Shown here: in pieces, positions 1 through 8,315 of the stretch
Layout of the letters: each line of letters opens with the position of its first letter
How positions within the stretch are numbered: the stretch's first letter is position 1
Assembly (NCBI RefSeq): GCF_016745505.1
Contig: NZ_JAERUC010000086.1
Span: 1 to 64,000, forward strand
Direction of reading: 5' to 3'
DNA: 64,000 nucleotides
Origin: Streptomyces silvae
GTDB taxonomy: Bacteria > Actinomycetota > Actinomycetes > Streptomycetales > Streptomycetaceae
Position numbers and translations under genes: made by a program
Notes under the pieces: model-generated
What the model saw: the letters and a program-made list of their open reading frames with translations, nothing else
Told to the model about the DNA's origin: nothing
Databases searched by the model: none

Positions 1-589
1 TCCCACCGGCGGCATTACCTGTGGCACCCGTGCCCCCGGCGGCGTCCCCGCCCGTGGCCCCGGCGCCAGGACCGCCGCCGTTCGCGGCCTGGCCGCGGTC
101 CTGGCCCCCGCCGCCCTGTTGCTGCTGCGGGGCGCCCTGCCCGGCTCCGCCGGGCATCCGGCCGCCACCGGCACCGCCCTTGTTGCCGCGCAGGGACATC
201 AGGGTGGAGTTCCCCTTCAGGCGGATCCCCACGTCCTGGAGGAAGACCCCGTCGATGGTGAGGTCCGCCTTGATGGAGTCCTTGGTGCCGTCGCCCTCGA
301 ACTCCTTGATCATCTTGTCGAAGTCGGTCTGCTTGTACTGCAGCTGGATCGCGTGCTCGACCGTGGTGTCGTACAGGCCGACCGTGCCCTTGACGTCCTC
401 GGTGATCGTGTCGGCCTCGACACGGGACGCGGAGGTGACGTACGGGGAGATACGGGCGTCCCCGAAGGCGTACACCAGCACGGCGAGTCCCAGGCACAGC
501 GCCCCGGCCGGTTTCCAGTGGTGCCGCAGCCGCACCGGGAGGCGGTCCTTCAGCCGCCGCCGGCGGACCGGCGTCGTACCGCCGCTCAT
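1..589 (-). CDS. CotH-kinase-like protein (3' end outside window)
   Basis: The gene runs off the left edge; about 196 N-terminal residues are present. A short basic N-terminus is followed by one membrane anchor near residues 28-47, then the start of a CotH-like region. That region is interrupted by a long Gly/Ala/Gln-rich stretch (encoded at about 1-180) that looks disordered. The ATG overlaps the stop of the DUF4956 gene by one base (TGATG), so translation is probably coupled. CotH-family proteins include spore-coat protein kinases; in Streptomyces a gene of this type often follows DUF4956 and VTC genes, as here. The family call rests partly on this gene order, because the catalytic part lies outside the window. 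Confidence 0.7.
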   Translation of the reverse strand, partial: MSGGTTPVRRRRLKDRLPVRLRHHWKPAGALCLGLAVLVYAFGDARISPYVTSASRVEADTITEDVKGTVGLYDTTVEHAIQLQYKQTDFDKMIKEFEGDGTKDSIKADLTIDGVFLQDVGIRLKGNSTLMSLRGNKGGAGGGRMPGGAGQGAPQQQQGGGGQDRGQAANGGGPGAGATGGDAAGGTGATGNAAGG

Positions 590-1266
590 CACAGGTCGGT
601 CGTGTCGTAACCGGTCAGCACCGTCACCCGCTGCCCGGAGGTGCGTTCCTGGAGGGCCGTGACGAGGTCGCCGGGTTCGGTGCCCTTCTTCATCCGCACG
701 GTGTAGAACACCTCGTTGAGGGCTCCCCCGCGGATCGTCTCCGTGCTGACCAGCTCGAACTCGCTGGTGTATTTGATCAGGACGTCACGGATGGCGGGCG
801 TGTAGTCCTCGCCCGCGGGGACCTGGACCTTGACGACCTGGCGCTGGACGTTCAGGGCGAACCAGTTGAACTTGAACATCACGAGGATCACGACGCAGAT
901 CACGACGGCGCCGACGGCGGCCAGCGTGTAGAAGCGGGCGCCGCAGGCCATGCCGATGGCCATCGCCAGGAAGATGAAGCCGACGTCCCTCGTCTCCTTC
1001 ACCGCGTTCCTGAACCGGACGACGGACAACGCGCCGACCAGGGAGAACGCCCGTGCCAGGTTCGAGCCGACCACCAGCATGATCAGGGCGACGATCATGC
1101 CGACGATGACCAGCGTCTGGACGTAGGACTGGCTGTACGAGACGTTGCGGTGCGTGTACCGGTAGGTGTAACCGATCACCGTGCTCAGGATGAACGACAG
1201 CGCCATGGCGGCGACCACGTCGGCGACGCTGAACGTCCCGCTGAGTTCCTGCAGATCGAAGTTCAC
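589..1266 (-). CDS. DUF4956 multi-pass membrane protein
   Basis: The 225-residue protein has about four hydrophobic helices in the N-terminal half (residues 15-110, with a conserved-looking SVVRFRNAVKE loop) and a soluble C-terminal ferredoxin-like half. This matches DUF4956. It starts with GTG, which overlaps the VTC stop by four bases (GTGA), and it ends in a one-base overlap with cotH. The three genes therefore form a tight operon. The family has no established biochemical function. The pairing with a VTC domain suggests a membrane partner in polyphosphate or polymer metabolism, which is inference. Confidence 0.85.
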   Translation of the reverse strand: MNFDLQELSGTFSVADVVAAMALSFILSTVIGYTYRYTHRNVSYSQSYVQTLVIVGMIVALIMLVVGSNLARAFSLVGALSVVRFRNAVKETRDVGFIFLAMAIGMACGARFYTLAAVGAVVICVVILVMFKFNWFALNVQRQVVKVQVPAGEDYTPAIRDVLIKYTSEFELVSTETIRGGALNEVFYTVRMKKGTEPGDLVTALQERTSGQRVTVLTGYDTTDL

Positions 1267-2186
1267 TGTGCTCCTGCTTTCACCGGCGCGTACGGCGCCG
1301 CCGGCTGCCCCAGCGGCAGTCGGGTGTGGGGGGTGGGAGGCGGACAGTCCGCCTCGTCGAGGTGGAAGACCGACCTGGGGGCCAGGCCGAACGCTTCGAT
1401 GGACTGCACGTACTTGCTGACCCGCACCAGATTCAGGTTCCGGCGCGCGGCCAGGTCCGTGATCCAGTGCGGGGTGCGCTCGTTGACCTTGATCTCCATC
1501 ACCGTCATGTGCGGCGGGATGGTGAACCGGTTCTCCGGAGTGGCGGTCCCGAAGTGGAAGTCGCGGTCACGGCCCCGGATCCGCCGGTCGAAGGTGACCC
1601 GCAGCCCCGTGTCGGAGGCACGGCCGACCAGGGCCTCGCGCTGGTATCCGGTGATCGCCGTCGGCCGGAGGTTCAGCCGGATGACGAGGTCGAGCACCTC
1701 CTGGATGAAGGGGCTCTCCTTGGGCGAGTGCTCCACCATCTCCCGTGCGTCGCAGAGCCTTCTGGCGGTGGCGTACGGAAGGGTGATGCGCCGCTTCTGC
1801 GTCACCCGGTTCACCCGCTGCTTGATCTCCACGCACACCGGGGATCCGTCGGTGACACCGTCGAGATCGCCGTAGTGCCGGATCCGCAGCTTGCGCCGGA
1901 ACTTGAGGCCCTCGATCTTCTCCCAGTAGAACCGCAGCTCGGGGCTGTCGTAGTACAGGCTCCAGACCCCGTAACCGCCCACCGGGCTGTTCAGGTCCCG
2001 GTCCATCCGCTCGCCGAGCTCCTCCCGGATCTCGACGGCCTGCTCGACGGGGACGAGGTACTTCAGCTCGAACCGGTTGAACGCGTGCAGTCTGCTCGCC
2101 ACGTGCAGCGGCTGGTCACCCTCGGGGGCCGGGGCGTCGCCGTCCCGGGACCCACGGGGTGCGGCCATGTCGGGTCGCGACACCAT
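1263..2186 (-). CDS. VTC-domain protein (polyphosphate polymerase-like)
   Basis: The protein has the VTC catalytic-tunnel pattern: FELKYLV near the N-terminus, RRKLRIRHY, then EIKQRVNR and a late MEIKVNE, which are the strands of alternating basic and acidic residues lining the triphosphate tunnel. In yeast Vtc4 this fold makes polyphosphate from ATP. An AAGGAG ribosome site at 2191-2196 lies 4 nt before this ATG; a GTG one codon on has better spacing and could be the real start. It is the first gene of the VTC/DUF4956/CotH operon. Enzymatic activity is inferred from fold motifs only. Confidence 0.85.
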   Translation of the reverse strand: MVSRPDMAAPRGSRDGDAPAPEGDQPLHVASRLHAFNRFELKYLVPVEQAVEIREELGERMDRDLNSPVGGYGVWSLYYDSPELRFYWEKIEGLKFRRKLRIRHYGDLDGVTDGSPVCVEIKQRVNRVTQKRRITLPYATARRLCDAREMVEHSPKESPFIQEVLDLVIRLNLRPTAITGYQREALVGRASDTGLRVTFDRRIRGRDRDFHFGTATPENRFTIPPHMTVMEIKVNERTPHWITDLAARRNLNLVRVSKYVQSIEAFGLAPRSVFHLDEADCPPPTPHTRLPLGQPAAPYAPVKAGAQ

Positions 2187-2342
2187 GCGCCTCCTTGCGT
2201 CTACGTGCCGGACCGGGCCGGCACGGACACGCAATCAAGGCCGCATGAGGAAGCCGTGAGAAACGCGGGTTGATTGCAGGAGGATCAGAGGTGACGTACA
2301 GGTGAACACCAGGCGGCACGTGGCAGACCGGGGCTCCACGGA

Positions 2343-2379
2343 CGAAGGGCCCGGAATCCTCTCGGATCCGGGCCCTTCG
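2343..2379 (-). terminator. Rho-independent-type hairpin after DUF1349 gene
   Basis: A perfect 13-bp inverted repeat (CGAAGGGCCCGGA and its complement) has an 11-nt loop. It lies just downstream of the minus-strand DUF1349 gene. There is no U-tract, as is usual in Streptomyces. Confidence 0.8.
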
Positions 2380-2395
2380 CGGGTGTACGGGGTCG

Positions 2396-3010
2396 TCAGC
2401 TGCCGTCGCGCAGATCGCCGGGCCCGGTGGGCCGGAAGGCGATCCGGTCGAACGTGACCGTGCAGCCGTCACCGGTGGGCGACTGGGCGAGGAAGCCGAT
2501 ACGGGCGGCGGCCCGCTCCTCCTCCGTGCCGAGGGTGAACAGCCGGACGAAGGTCCACCGCTCCCCGTCCGGCGAGGCGTGGAAGGCGAAGGAGCTGCCG
2601 ATGCGGCTGAGCCGCAGCCAGCTGCTGTTCCCCTCCACCACGGCGGAGTTCACGTCGTCGGAGTGGCCCCGGGTGACCACGGTGCAGATCGTGGGGCGTT
2701 CGGGCGAAAGCTCCAGGCAGAGCTTCGCCCACTCCCGCTCCCCCACGTGGAGGTAGAGGACCCCCGCGTCGAAGGCGGCGGCGAAACCGACGCTCACCCG
2801 GGCGATCAGCTGGAAGTCGCCCTCCGGGGCGGGGCCCAGCAGCCGCGGCGCGTCGGACGCGGGTTCCAGGGTGTCGCCGCCGGGCGGGACGAAGCGGTCC
2901 TGCTTCGCCGCCGCCGATCCGGTCAGGACGCCTTCCTCGTACGTCCATCCGCCCTCGGGACCCACCGGCTCCAGGACGAAGGGGAGCTCGGGGATCTGTA
3001 CGGCCGTCAT
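2396..3010 (-). CDS. DUF1349 domain protein
   Basis: This 204-residue protein has no signal peptide and resembles the DUF1349/concanavalin-like family of sugar-associated beta-sandwich proteins. Typical segments are WTYEEGVLTG, AGVLYLHVGEREWAKLCLE and the ASPDGERWTFVRLF strand. Its ATG overlaps the aldehyde dehydrogenase stop (ATGA), so the two are translationally coupled. The context suggests a role in binding or handling a sugar or sugar acid in the same pathway, but the exact function is unknown. Confidence 0.8.
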   Translation of the reverse strand: MTAVQIPELPFVLEPVGPEGGWTYEEGVLTGSAAAKQDRFVPPGGDTLEPASDAPRLLGPAPEGDFQLIARVSVGFAAAFDAGVLYLHVGEREWAKLCLELSPERPTICTVVTRGHSDDVNSAVVEGNSSWLRLSRIGSSFAFHASPDGERWTFVRLFTLGTEEERAAARIGFLAQSPTGDGCTVTFDRIAFRPTGPGDLRDGS

Positions 3011-4527
3011 GCGCGCCGCCCGTCGACCCGGCGCGGCAGGTTCTGCGGGTTGTCCTCGCGGAGCTCCGGCGGCAGCAGCGCCTCGGGCGTCGACTGGTAG
3101 CTGACCGGGCGCAGCCAGCGCTCGATCGCGGTGGCGCCGACCGAGGTGGAGGTCGAGGTGGTGGCGGGGTAGGGGCCGCCGTGGTGCTGGGCGGGGGCGA
3201 CGGCGACACCGGTCGGCCAGCCGTTGACCAGGACGCGTCCGGCGACCGGGGTGAGCCGGGCCAGCAGCTCCGCGGCGCTGCCGTCGGCCTCCTCCGTGGC
3301 GATCTGGAGGGTGGCGGTGAGGTTCCCCGGCAGGCGGGAGAGCACAGCGGTGATCTCGTCCGCGGAGTCGTAGCGCGCGACGACGGTGACGGGGCCGAAG
3401 CACTCCTCCAGGAGCGCGTCGTGCGGTCCTTCCTGGGCCAGGCGGTGCGCCGGCACGGTGAGGAAGCCCGCGGAGACGGTGTGTTCGCCGCCGGCGCCCG
3501 GGGTGACCGGGGCCTCGACGTCCGGGAGCGCGGCCCGCTCGGCCACCCCCTGGACGAAGGCGTCGCGCATCCGGTGGTCGAGCATGACCCCGGAGCCCGT
3601 GCCGCTCACCGTCTCGGTCAGCGACTTCAGCAGCTGGTCGCCCGCCTCGCCGGCCGGGGCGAGGACGAAGCCGGGCTTGGTGCAGAACTGTCCCGCGCCC
3701 ATGGTCATCGAGCCGCCGAGTCCGGCGCCGATCTGCTCGGCGCGCTCGGCGGCGGCGGCCTCGGTGACGACGACGGGGTTGAGCGAACCGAGCTCACCGT
3801 GGAAGGGGATCGGCGCGGGCCGGGCGGCCGCCGCGTCGAACAGGGCCCGGCCGCCGCGGATCGAGCCGGTGAAGCCGGCGGCGGAGACGAGCGGGTGCTT
3901 GACCAGCTCGACGCCCGCCTCGAAGCCGTGGACCACGGTCAGGACGTCCTCGGGCAGACCGTGCTGTGCGGCGGCCCTGCGCAGGAGCGAGGCGCAGAGC
4001 TCCGAGGTCGCGGGGTGGTCCGGGTGCGCCTTGACGACGACGGGGCAGCCCGCGGCGAGGGCGCTCGCGGTGTCGCCGCCGGGGACGGAGAAGGCGAGCG
4101 GAAAGTTGCTGGCCGCGTAGACGGCGACGACGCCCAGCGGGATCTTGTAGCGGCGCAGGTCCGGCCAGGGCGGGGTGCGGCTGCCGTCCTCGTGGTCGAT
4201 GTGGATGTCGAGGAAGGCGCCCTCGTCGACGACCTCCGCGAAGGCCCGCAACTGGGCGGCCGTGCGGGCGAGTTCGCCGGTCAGCCGGGCGGGGCCGAGC
4301 GCGGTCTCCGCGTCGGCCGCCTCGATGACGTGTTCCTGTGCCTCGGCGAGGAGGTCGGCCGCGGTGCGGAGGAACGCGGCGCGCACGGTGCGGTCGGCCA
4401 GCGCTCCACGGGCGGCGTGCGCCGCCCGGACCGCGGCGTCGACCTCCTCCGCTGTAGCCTCCACCGCAACCTGCTCACGCGGGTTCCCCGTTCGGGGGTC
4501 GACGCTCCAGACTGGTGCTGCTGCCAC
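3007..4527 (-). CDS. NADP-dependent aldehyde dehydrogenase, probable alpha-ketoglutarate semialdehyde dehydrogenase
   Basis: The 506-residue protein is a full-length ALDH-superfamily member. The catalytic Cys282 lies in GQFCTKPG and the general-base Glu245 in HGELGSLN; ASNFPLAFSVPGGDTASAL forms the cofactor region. The QFCTKPG and ELGSLNPV motifs match the alpha-ketoglutarate-semialdehyde (2,5-dioxovalerate) dehydrogenase branch, which makes 2-oxoglutarate at the end of the oxidative pentose and uronate pathways. Start is GTG with an AAGGA site upstream. It is divergent from an IclR regulator with operator-like palindromes between them. The matching dehydratases lie at 25-31 kb. Substrate is inferred from family and context. 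Confidence 0.82.
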   Translation of the reverse strand: MAAAPVWSVDPRTGNPREQVAVEATAEEVDAAVRAAHAARGALADRTVRAAFLRTAADLLAEAQEHVIEAADAETALGPARLTGELARTAAQLRAFAEVVDEGAFLDIHIDHEDGSRTPPWPDLRRYKIPLGVVAVYAASNFPLAFSVPGGDTASALAAGCPVVVKAHPDHPATSELCASLLRRAAAQHGLPEDVLTVVHGFEAGVELVKHPLVSAAGFTGSIRGGRALFDAAAARPAPIPFHGELGSLNPVVVTEAAAAERAEQIGAGLGGSMTMGAGQFCTKPGFVLAPAGEAGDQLLKSLTETVSGTGSGVMLDHRMRDAFVQGVAERAALPDVEAPVTPGAGGEHTVSAGFLTVPAHRLAQEGPHDALLEECFGPVTVVARYDSADEITAVLSRLPGNLTATLQIATEEADGSAAELLARLTPVAGRVLVNGWPTGVAVAPAQHHGGPYPATTSTSTSVGATAIERWLRPVSYQSTPEALLPPELREDNPQNLPRRVDGRRA

Positions 4528-4564
4528 CGTGTTTCCTTCCGGTCCACTGCCACACAGGAGAAGT

Positions 4565-4582
4565 TGTTCGGTATTCTGAACA
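4565..4582. promoter_or_regulatory. Palindrome, probable IclR operator
   Basis: TGTTCGG-TATT-CTGAACA is an inverted repeat with one mismatch between the aldehyde dehydrogenase and iclR start regions. A near-copy occurs at 25207-25226 upstream of the ABC-transporter operon; the 16 core bases differ at only two positions. This makes it a good candidate for the binding site of the adjacent IclR protein. Confidence 0.65.
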
Positions 4583-4584
4583 GC

Positions 4585-4610
4585 GTTCCTGATCGTGAAT
4601 ACACAGGAAC
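4585..4610. promoter_or_regulatory. Second inverted repeat in the ALDH/iclR divergent region
   Basis: A perfect 7-bp inverted repeat (GTTCCTG and CAGGAAC) has a 12-bp spacer and starts two bases after the first palindrome. It may be a second regulator site or extend the first. Confidence 0.45.
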
Positions 4611-4681
4611 TCTATTTCCGGGCGCTCAGTGTTGGCAAGAAGTCGCAGGGTCGTGCAAGAAGGCTGGAAGGGGCATCAGGC

Positions 4682-5452
4682 ATGTCGGTAGGCGAGTCCG
4701 GTGGGGCACAGGTCAAGTCCGCGGTACGGACGGTGGAACTCCTCGAATACTTCGCGGGGCGCCCCGGCATGCACTCGCTGGCCGCCGTGCAGGAGGCCGT
4801 CGGCTACCCGAAGTCCAGCCTCTACATGCTGCTGCGCACGCTGGTGGAGCTCGGCTGGGTGGAGACCGACGCCACGGGCACGCGGTACGGGATCGGCGTA
4901 CGCGCCCTGCTCGTCGGCACCTCGTACATCGACGGCGACGAGGTCGTCGCGGCCGCCCGCCCGACCCTGGACCGGCTCTCCGACGACACCACGGAGACCA
5001 TCCACCTGGCCCGGCTCGACGGGACGAACGTGGTGTACCTCGCCACCCGCCAGTCCCAGCACTACCTGCGCCCCTTCACCCGGGTCGGCCGCCGGCTGCC
5101 CGCGCACTCCACCTCGCTGGGCAAGGCGCTGCTGGCGACCCACAGCGACGAGCAGGTCCGCAAGATGCTGCCCGAGACGCTGCCGGCGCTGACGGAGCAC
5201 ACCCTCACCGACCGCGAGAAGCTGATCGAGGAGCTGCACCTCATCCGCGAGCAGGGGTACGCGGTGGACCGCGAGGAGAACACCCTGGGGCTGCGCTGCT
5301 TCGGCGTGGCGATCCCGTACCGCACCCCGGCGCGTGACGCGATCAGCTGCTCGGTCCCCGTCGCCCGGCTCACGCCGGCGCACGAACAGATGGTCAAGGA
5401 CGCCCTGTTCGACGCCCGCGACCGCCTCACCCTCGCGACCCGCAGGCTCTGA
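4682..5452 (+). CDS. IclR-family transcriptional regulator
   Basis: The 256-residue protein has an N-terminal winged helix (about residues 8-70; KSAVRTVELLEYFAG, then SLAAVQEAVGYPKSSLYMLLRTL) and a C-terminal IclR ligand-binding domain with the typical LPAHSTSLGKALLA and GYAVDREENTLGLRCFGVAI segments. The ATG at 4682 is preferred over an upstream in-frame ATG at 4595 because it begins right before the helix-turn-helix domain and has a GGAAGG sequence upstream. It is divergent from the aldehyde dehydrogenase and probably controls it in response to a sugar acid. The repeated palindrome suggests it also controls the transporter operon at 18-25 kb. Confidence 0.9.
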   Translation: MSVGESGGAQVKSAVRTVELLEYFAGRPGMHSLAAVQEAVGYPKSSLYMLLRTLVELGWVETDATGTRYGIGVRALLVGTSYIDGDEVVAAARPTLDRLSDDTTETIHLARLDGTNVVYLATRQSQHYLRPFTRVGRRLPAHSTSLGKALLATHSDEQVRKMLPETLPALTEHTLTDREKLIEELHLIREQGYAVDREENTLGLRCFGVAIPYRTPARDAISCSVPVARLTPAHEQMVKDALFDARDRLTLATRRL

Positions 5453-5488
5453 ACACCGGCCGGCGGTAGCCCGGGAGACCGAGGCTCT

Positions 5489-5506
5489 CTCCGCCGTGCG
5501 GCGGAG
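5489..5506 (+). terminator. Hairpin after iclR
   Basis: CTCCGCC and GGCGGAG form a 7-bp stem with a GTGC loop 36 bases after the iclR stop. Confidence 0.5.
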
Positions 5507-5562
5507 GCGGATCGTCGTCGGGCAGGACGTGGCGGCACGGCCCGCGCGGGAGCGTGGGTGCC

Positions 5563-6296
5563 ATGACACGGACACCGCACGCACCCGCCGCCCCCGCGTC
5601 CGCCGCCCCGGGCACCACCCGGGTCCGCTCCGCGCTCCGCACCCTGGCGATCGTCGCCTGCCTGCCCTACATCGCCCTGAAGACCGCCTGGATCGCGGGC
5701 AGTCACATCGGGGTGCCGGAGAACAGCTCGCTGCTCGACCACCGGGCCACGACGATCGCGGCGAACGGCCTGTCCGTCCTCATGGACAGCGCGGTCGTGG
5801 TCATCGCCTTCCTGCTCACCCGGCCGTGGGGCCGCCGGGTGCCTGCCTGACTGCTCGTTTCGGCGTCGTCAACTCCGGCTTCATCGTCCAGGGGCTGGCC
5901 CTGGGCGCCCTCTTCGCGCTGTACGCCGGGGACCGCTGGGGCCACCTCTGGCGGGGCGCGCTGCGCCATCTCCCGTACAGCCCCACCGCGCCCGCCCTGC
6001 GGGTCACCGCGGTCGCCGCCTCACTGACCGCCCTGGTGCCGGGCACCCCGCACCCGCTCCGGGCCACGGGCTCGGCCTCCGGGCTGAACACCACCCGGAT
6101 CGCGGAGCGCACCGGTGACTTCTACGCGCTGGAGGCGGTCTACGCCCTGTTCGTCGCCGTCGCGGTCGCCGGGGCGCTGCTCCTCGCCTTCCGCCGTCGT
6201 TCCGCGATGCCGCTGCGGGTGCCGCTGGCCCTGGCCTGGGGCGGCTCGGCGGCGACGGCCTGCTGGGGCGGCTGGCTGAGCCTCTCCGCGTGCTGA
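5563..6296 (+). pseudogene. Frameshifted, truncated integral membrane protein gene
   Basis: The first part (ATG at 5563 to a stop at 5848-5850) encodes an N-terminus with two membrane helices, ending in RPWGRRVPA. The reading then continues in another frame (LTARFGVVNSGFIVQGLALG and onward) to a stop at 6294-6296, giving further helices. Neither half looks complete. A small deletion with a frameshift near 5835-5855 explains both. The end is also cut short, running straight into the LuxR fragment. A sequencing error could explain the frameshift but not the missing C-terminus. Confidence 0.7.
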
Positions 6297-6631
6297 AGCG
6301 TGCGGCGGCCGAGGTGCTGGTCCAGGCGGTGCGGCTGGTCGCCCGCAGCGACTCACTGCTGTTCCCCGCCGCGGTGCGCGGTCTGGCCGCCGAGTACGGC
6401 AGGCGGGCCGCCCCGGCGCCCGCCTGGGTGGGCCGGCTGACCGGGCGGGAGGCGGACGTGCTGCGGCTGATGGCGGCGGGCCTGACCAACGCGGAGATCG
6501 CCGGACGGCTGGCGGTGGGGCCCGCCACGGCGAAGACGCATGTGGCGGCGGTGCTCGCCAAGACCGGCGCCCGGGACCGTACGCAGGCGGTGATCGCGGC
6601 GTACGAGTCGGGGTTCATCACTCCCGGGTGA
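6290..6631 (+). pseudogene. LuxR/NarL-type response regulator fragment (HTH domain only)
   Basis: The reading frame can start at GTG 6290 and encodes 113 residues. The first 30 (VLKRAAAEVLVQAVRLVA) correspond to the end of a receiver domain, where the family normally reads GFLLK then AAVR. An intact GerE-type helix-turn-helix follows (LTGREADVLRLMAAGLTNAEIA, then TAKTHVAAVLAK). The phosphoacceptor receiver domain is gone and there is no histidine kinase beside it. It is most likely the 3' half of a gene left by the deletion that truncated the preceding membrane-protein gene. It could still make a stand-alone DNA-binding protein. Confidence 0.75.
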
Positions 6632-6709
6632 GCCGGCCCGGCGCGTGGCAACGTGCCGGCCGGGGGGGAACGTGCCGGCACTGCGCGTGAGAAACCGGTG
6701 AGAAGGAAC

Positions 6710-6741
6710 ACGAACGGGAACGACTCCGGCGCTCCCGTTCG
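6710..6741. promoter_or_regulatory. Inverted repeat in the leader of the PBP gene
   Basis: CGAACGGGA and TCCCGTTCG form a perfect 9-bp inverted repeat with a 14-bp spacer, ending 13 bases before the ATG. It could be an operator or an mRNA hairpin limiting ribosome access. No strong ribosome site precedes this start. Confidence 0.4.
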
Positions 6742-6754
6742 TCCCTCCAGCGGG

Positions 6755-8206
6755 ATGAACAAGACGATCAGGCGCGCTTCGGTCTTCTGTCTGCTCATGG
6801 TGCTCGCCCTGCTGGTGCGGGCGACGTGGGTGCAGGCGTACGAGGCCCGGGCGCTCGCAGACGACGAACACAACCGGCGGAACACGATCGCGCAGTACGC
6901 GCAGCCGCTCGGCGACATCATCGTGGCCGGATCCCCGGTCACCGGTTCGAAGGAGACGGACGGCGACGACCTCCGCTACAAACGCACCTACACCCAGGGC
7001 GACCTGTACGCGGCGGTCACCGGCTACAGCTCGCAGGCTTACGGAGCCACCCAGCTGGAGGGCATCTACAGCGATGTCCTCGACGGCACCGACGACCGGC
7101 TCAAGAGCCCCGGCGATCTGATCACCGGCAAGCAGACGGCCCCCGGCGACGTGCTGACGACCATCGACCCGGGCGTGCAGAAGGCGGCCTACGAGGCGCT
7201 GGGTGACGACCGGGGCGCGGCGGTGGCCATGGACCCGGCGACCGGGCGGATCCTGGGGATGGTCTCCTCCCCCTCGTACGATCCCTCGGACATCAGCGGG
7301 ACGGCGGACGGCGACGCCTGGCAGAAGCTGCTCGACGACAAGACCAAGCCGCTGGTCAACCGGGCCCTGCGGCAGCCGCTGCCGCCCGGTTCGACGTTCA
7401 AGCTGGTGGTGGCGTCGGCGGCGCTGGAGAACGGCCTGTACGGCTCGGTCGACGAGCCCACGGACAGCCCCGACCCGTACACCCTGCCGAACACGAGCAC
7501 CGTCCTGTCCAACGAGAACCCCTCGGCGCCCTGCGAGAACGCCACGCTGCGCACCGCCCTCCAGTACTCCTGCAACAACGTCTTCGCGAAGGTCGCGGCC
7601 GATCTCGGCCAGGACAAGCTGAAGGCGATGGCGGACGCCTTCGGCTTCGACACCGAGGAGCTGGACGTGCCTGTGCGGGCGTCGCAGAGCGTCTACCCGA
7701 CCGGCATGGACAAGGCCCAGACGGCGCTGACCGGCATCGGCCAGTTCGAGGTGACGGCAACCCCGATGCAGATGGCGATGGTCTCGGCCGCCCTCTCCAA
7801 CGGCGGTGAGCTGGCCTCGCCGCACATGGTCGCGAAGGTGACGGACGCCGACGGTTCCACGCTCCAGGAGTATCCGGACGGTGACACCGAGCGGGTCGTG
7901 AAGGCCTCGACGGCCGAGCAGCTGCGCAGCGCGATGGTCACCGTCGTGGAGAAGGGCACCGGCAGCAACGCCAAGATCGACGGGGCCGAGGTGGGCGGCA
8001 AGACGGGCACCGCGCAGAACGGCGTGGACAACAGCAACACCCCGTACGCCTGGTTCACCTCGTACGCGAAGGACTCCTCCACCGGCAAGCAGGTCGCGGT
8101 CGCGGTGGTCGTCGAGGACTCCGGGGCGGCCCGCTCCGAGGTCAGCGGCAACGGTCTGGCGGCGCCGATCGCGCAGAGGATGATGAAGGCCGCCCTGAAG
8201 GGATGA
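6755..8206 (+). CDS. Class B penicillin-binding protein (PbpA-like transpeptidase)
   Basis: The 483-residue protein has an N-terminal membrane anchor (about residues 8-25) and a penicillin-binding transpeptidase domain. All three active-site motifs are intact: S213-T-F-K, S272-C-N and K416-T-G. It cross-links peptidoglycan stem peptides on the outer face of the membrane. Size and motif context match the actinobacterial PbpA group, but it is not next to rodA or ftsW, so it is probably an accessory paralogue. Start is ATG 6755, chosen because the membrane anchor begins directly there; longer upstream frames add only low-complexity sequence. Confidence 0.92.
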   Translation: MNKTIRRASVFCLLMVLALLVRATWVQAYEARALADDEHNRRNTIAQYAQPLGDIIVAGSPVTGSKETDGDDLRYKRTYTQGDLYAAVTGYSSQAYGATQLEGIYSDVLDGTDDRLKSPGDLITGKQTAPGDVLTTIDPGVQKAAYEALGDDRGAAVAMDPATGRILGMVSSPSYDPSDISGTADGDAWQKLLDDKTKPLVNRALRQPLPPGSTFKLVVASAALENGLYGSVDEPTDSPDPYTLPNTSTVLSNENPSAPCENATLRTALQYSCNNVFAKVAADLGQDKLKAMADAFGFDTEELDVPVRASQSVYPTGMDKAQTALTGIGQFEVTATPMQMAMVSAALSNGGELASPHMVAKVTDADGSTLQEYPDGDTERVVKASTAEQLRSAMVTVVEKGTGSNAKIDGAEVGGKTGTAQNGVDNSNTPYAWFTSYAKDSSTGKQVAVAVVVEDSGAARSEVSGNGLAAPIAQRMMKAALKG

Positions 8207-8240
8207 GCCGCCCCGAGGGGGTGAGCCGCCCTGAGGGGGT
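8205..8240 (+). repeat. Two tandem 18-bp repeats after the PBP stop
   Basis: Two copies of an 18-bp unit (GAGCCGCCCYGAGGGGGT) differ by one base. The first copy begins inside the stop codon. This is a short slippage-type duplication with no obvious function. Confidence 0.7.
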
Positions 8241-8251
8241 GAGCCCTTCCG

Positions 8252-8288
8252 CTGCCACCGCCGCGCCGGAGGTGCGGGGCGGTGGCAG
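8252..8288. terminator. Bidirectional hairpin between PBP and permease genes
   Basis: A perfect 11-bp inverted repeat (CTGCCACCGCC and its complement) with a 15-nt loop lies between the convergent gene ends and can serve both. Confidence 0.75.
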
Positions 8289-8315
8289 CAGGGCGGTGGC
8301 AGCAGGGCGGGCCGG

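Noticed and set aside
1263-2273. Long open frames on the plus strand opposite real genes here and elsewhere (for example 3181-5337 and 18597-21851)
   Set aside because: They are antisense to genes with clear domains and have the biased composition of GC-rich shadow frames. No ribosome sites or recognisable domains.
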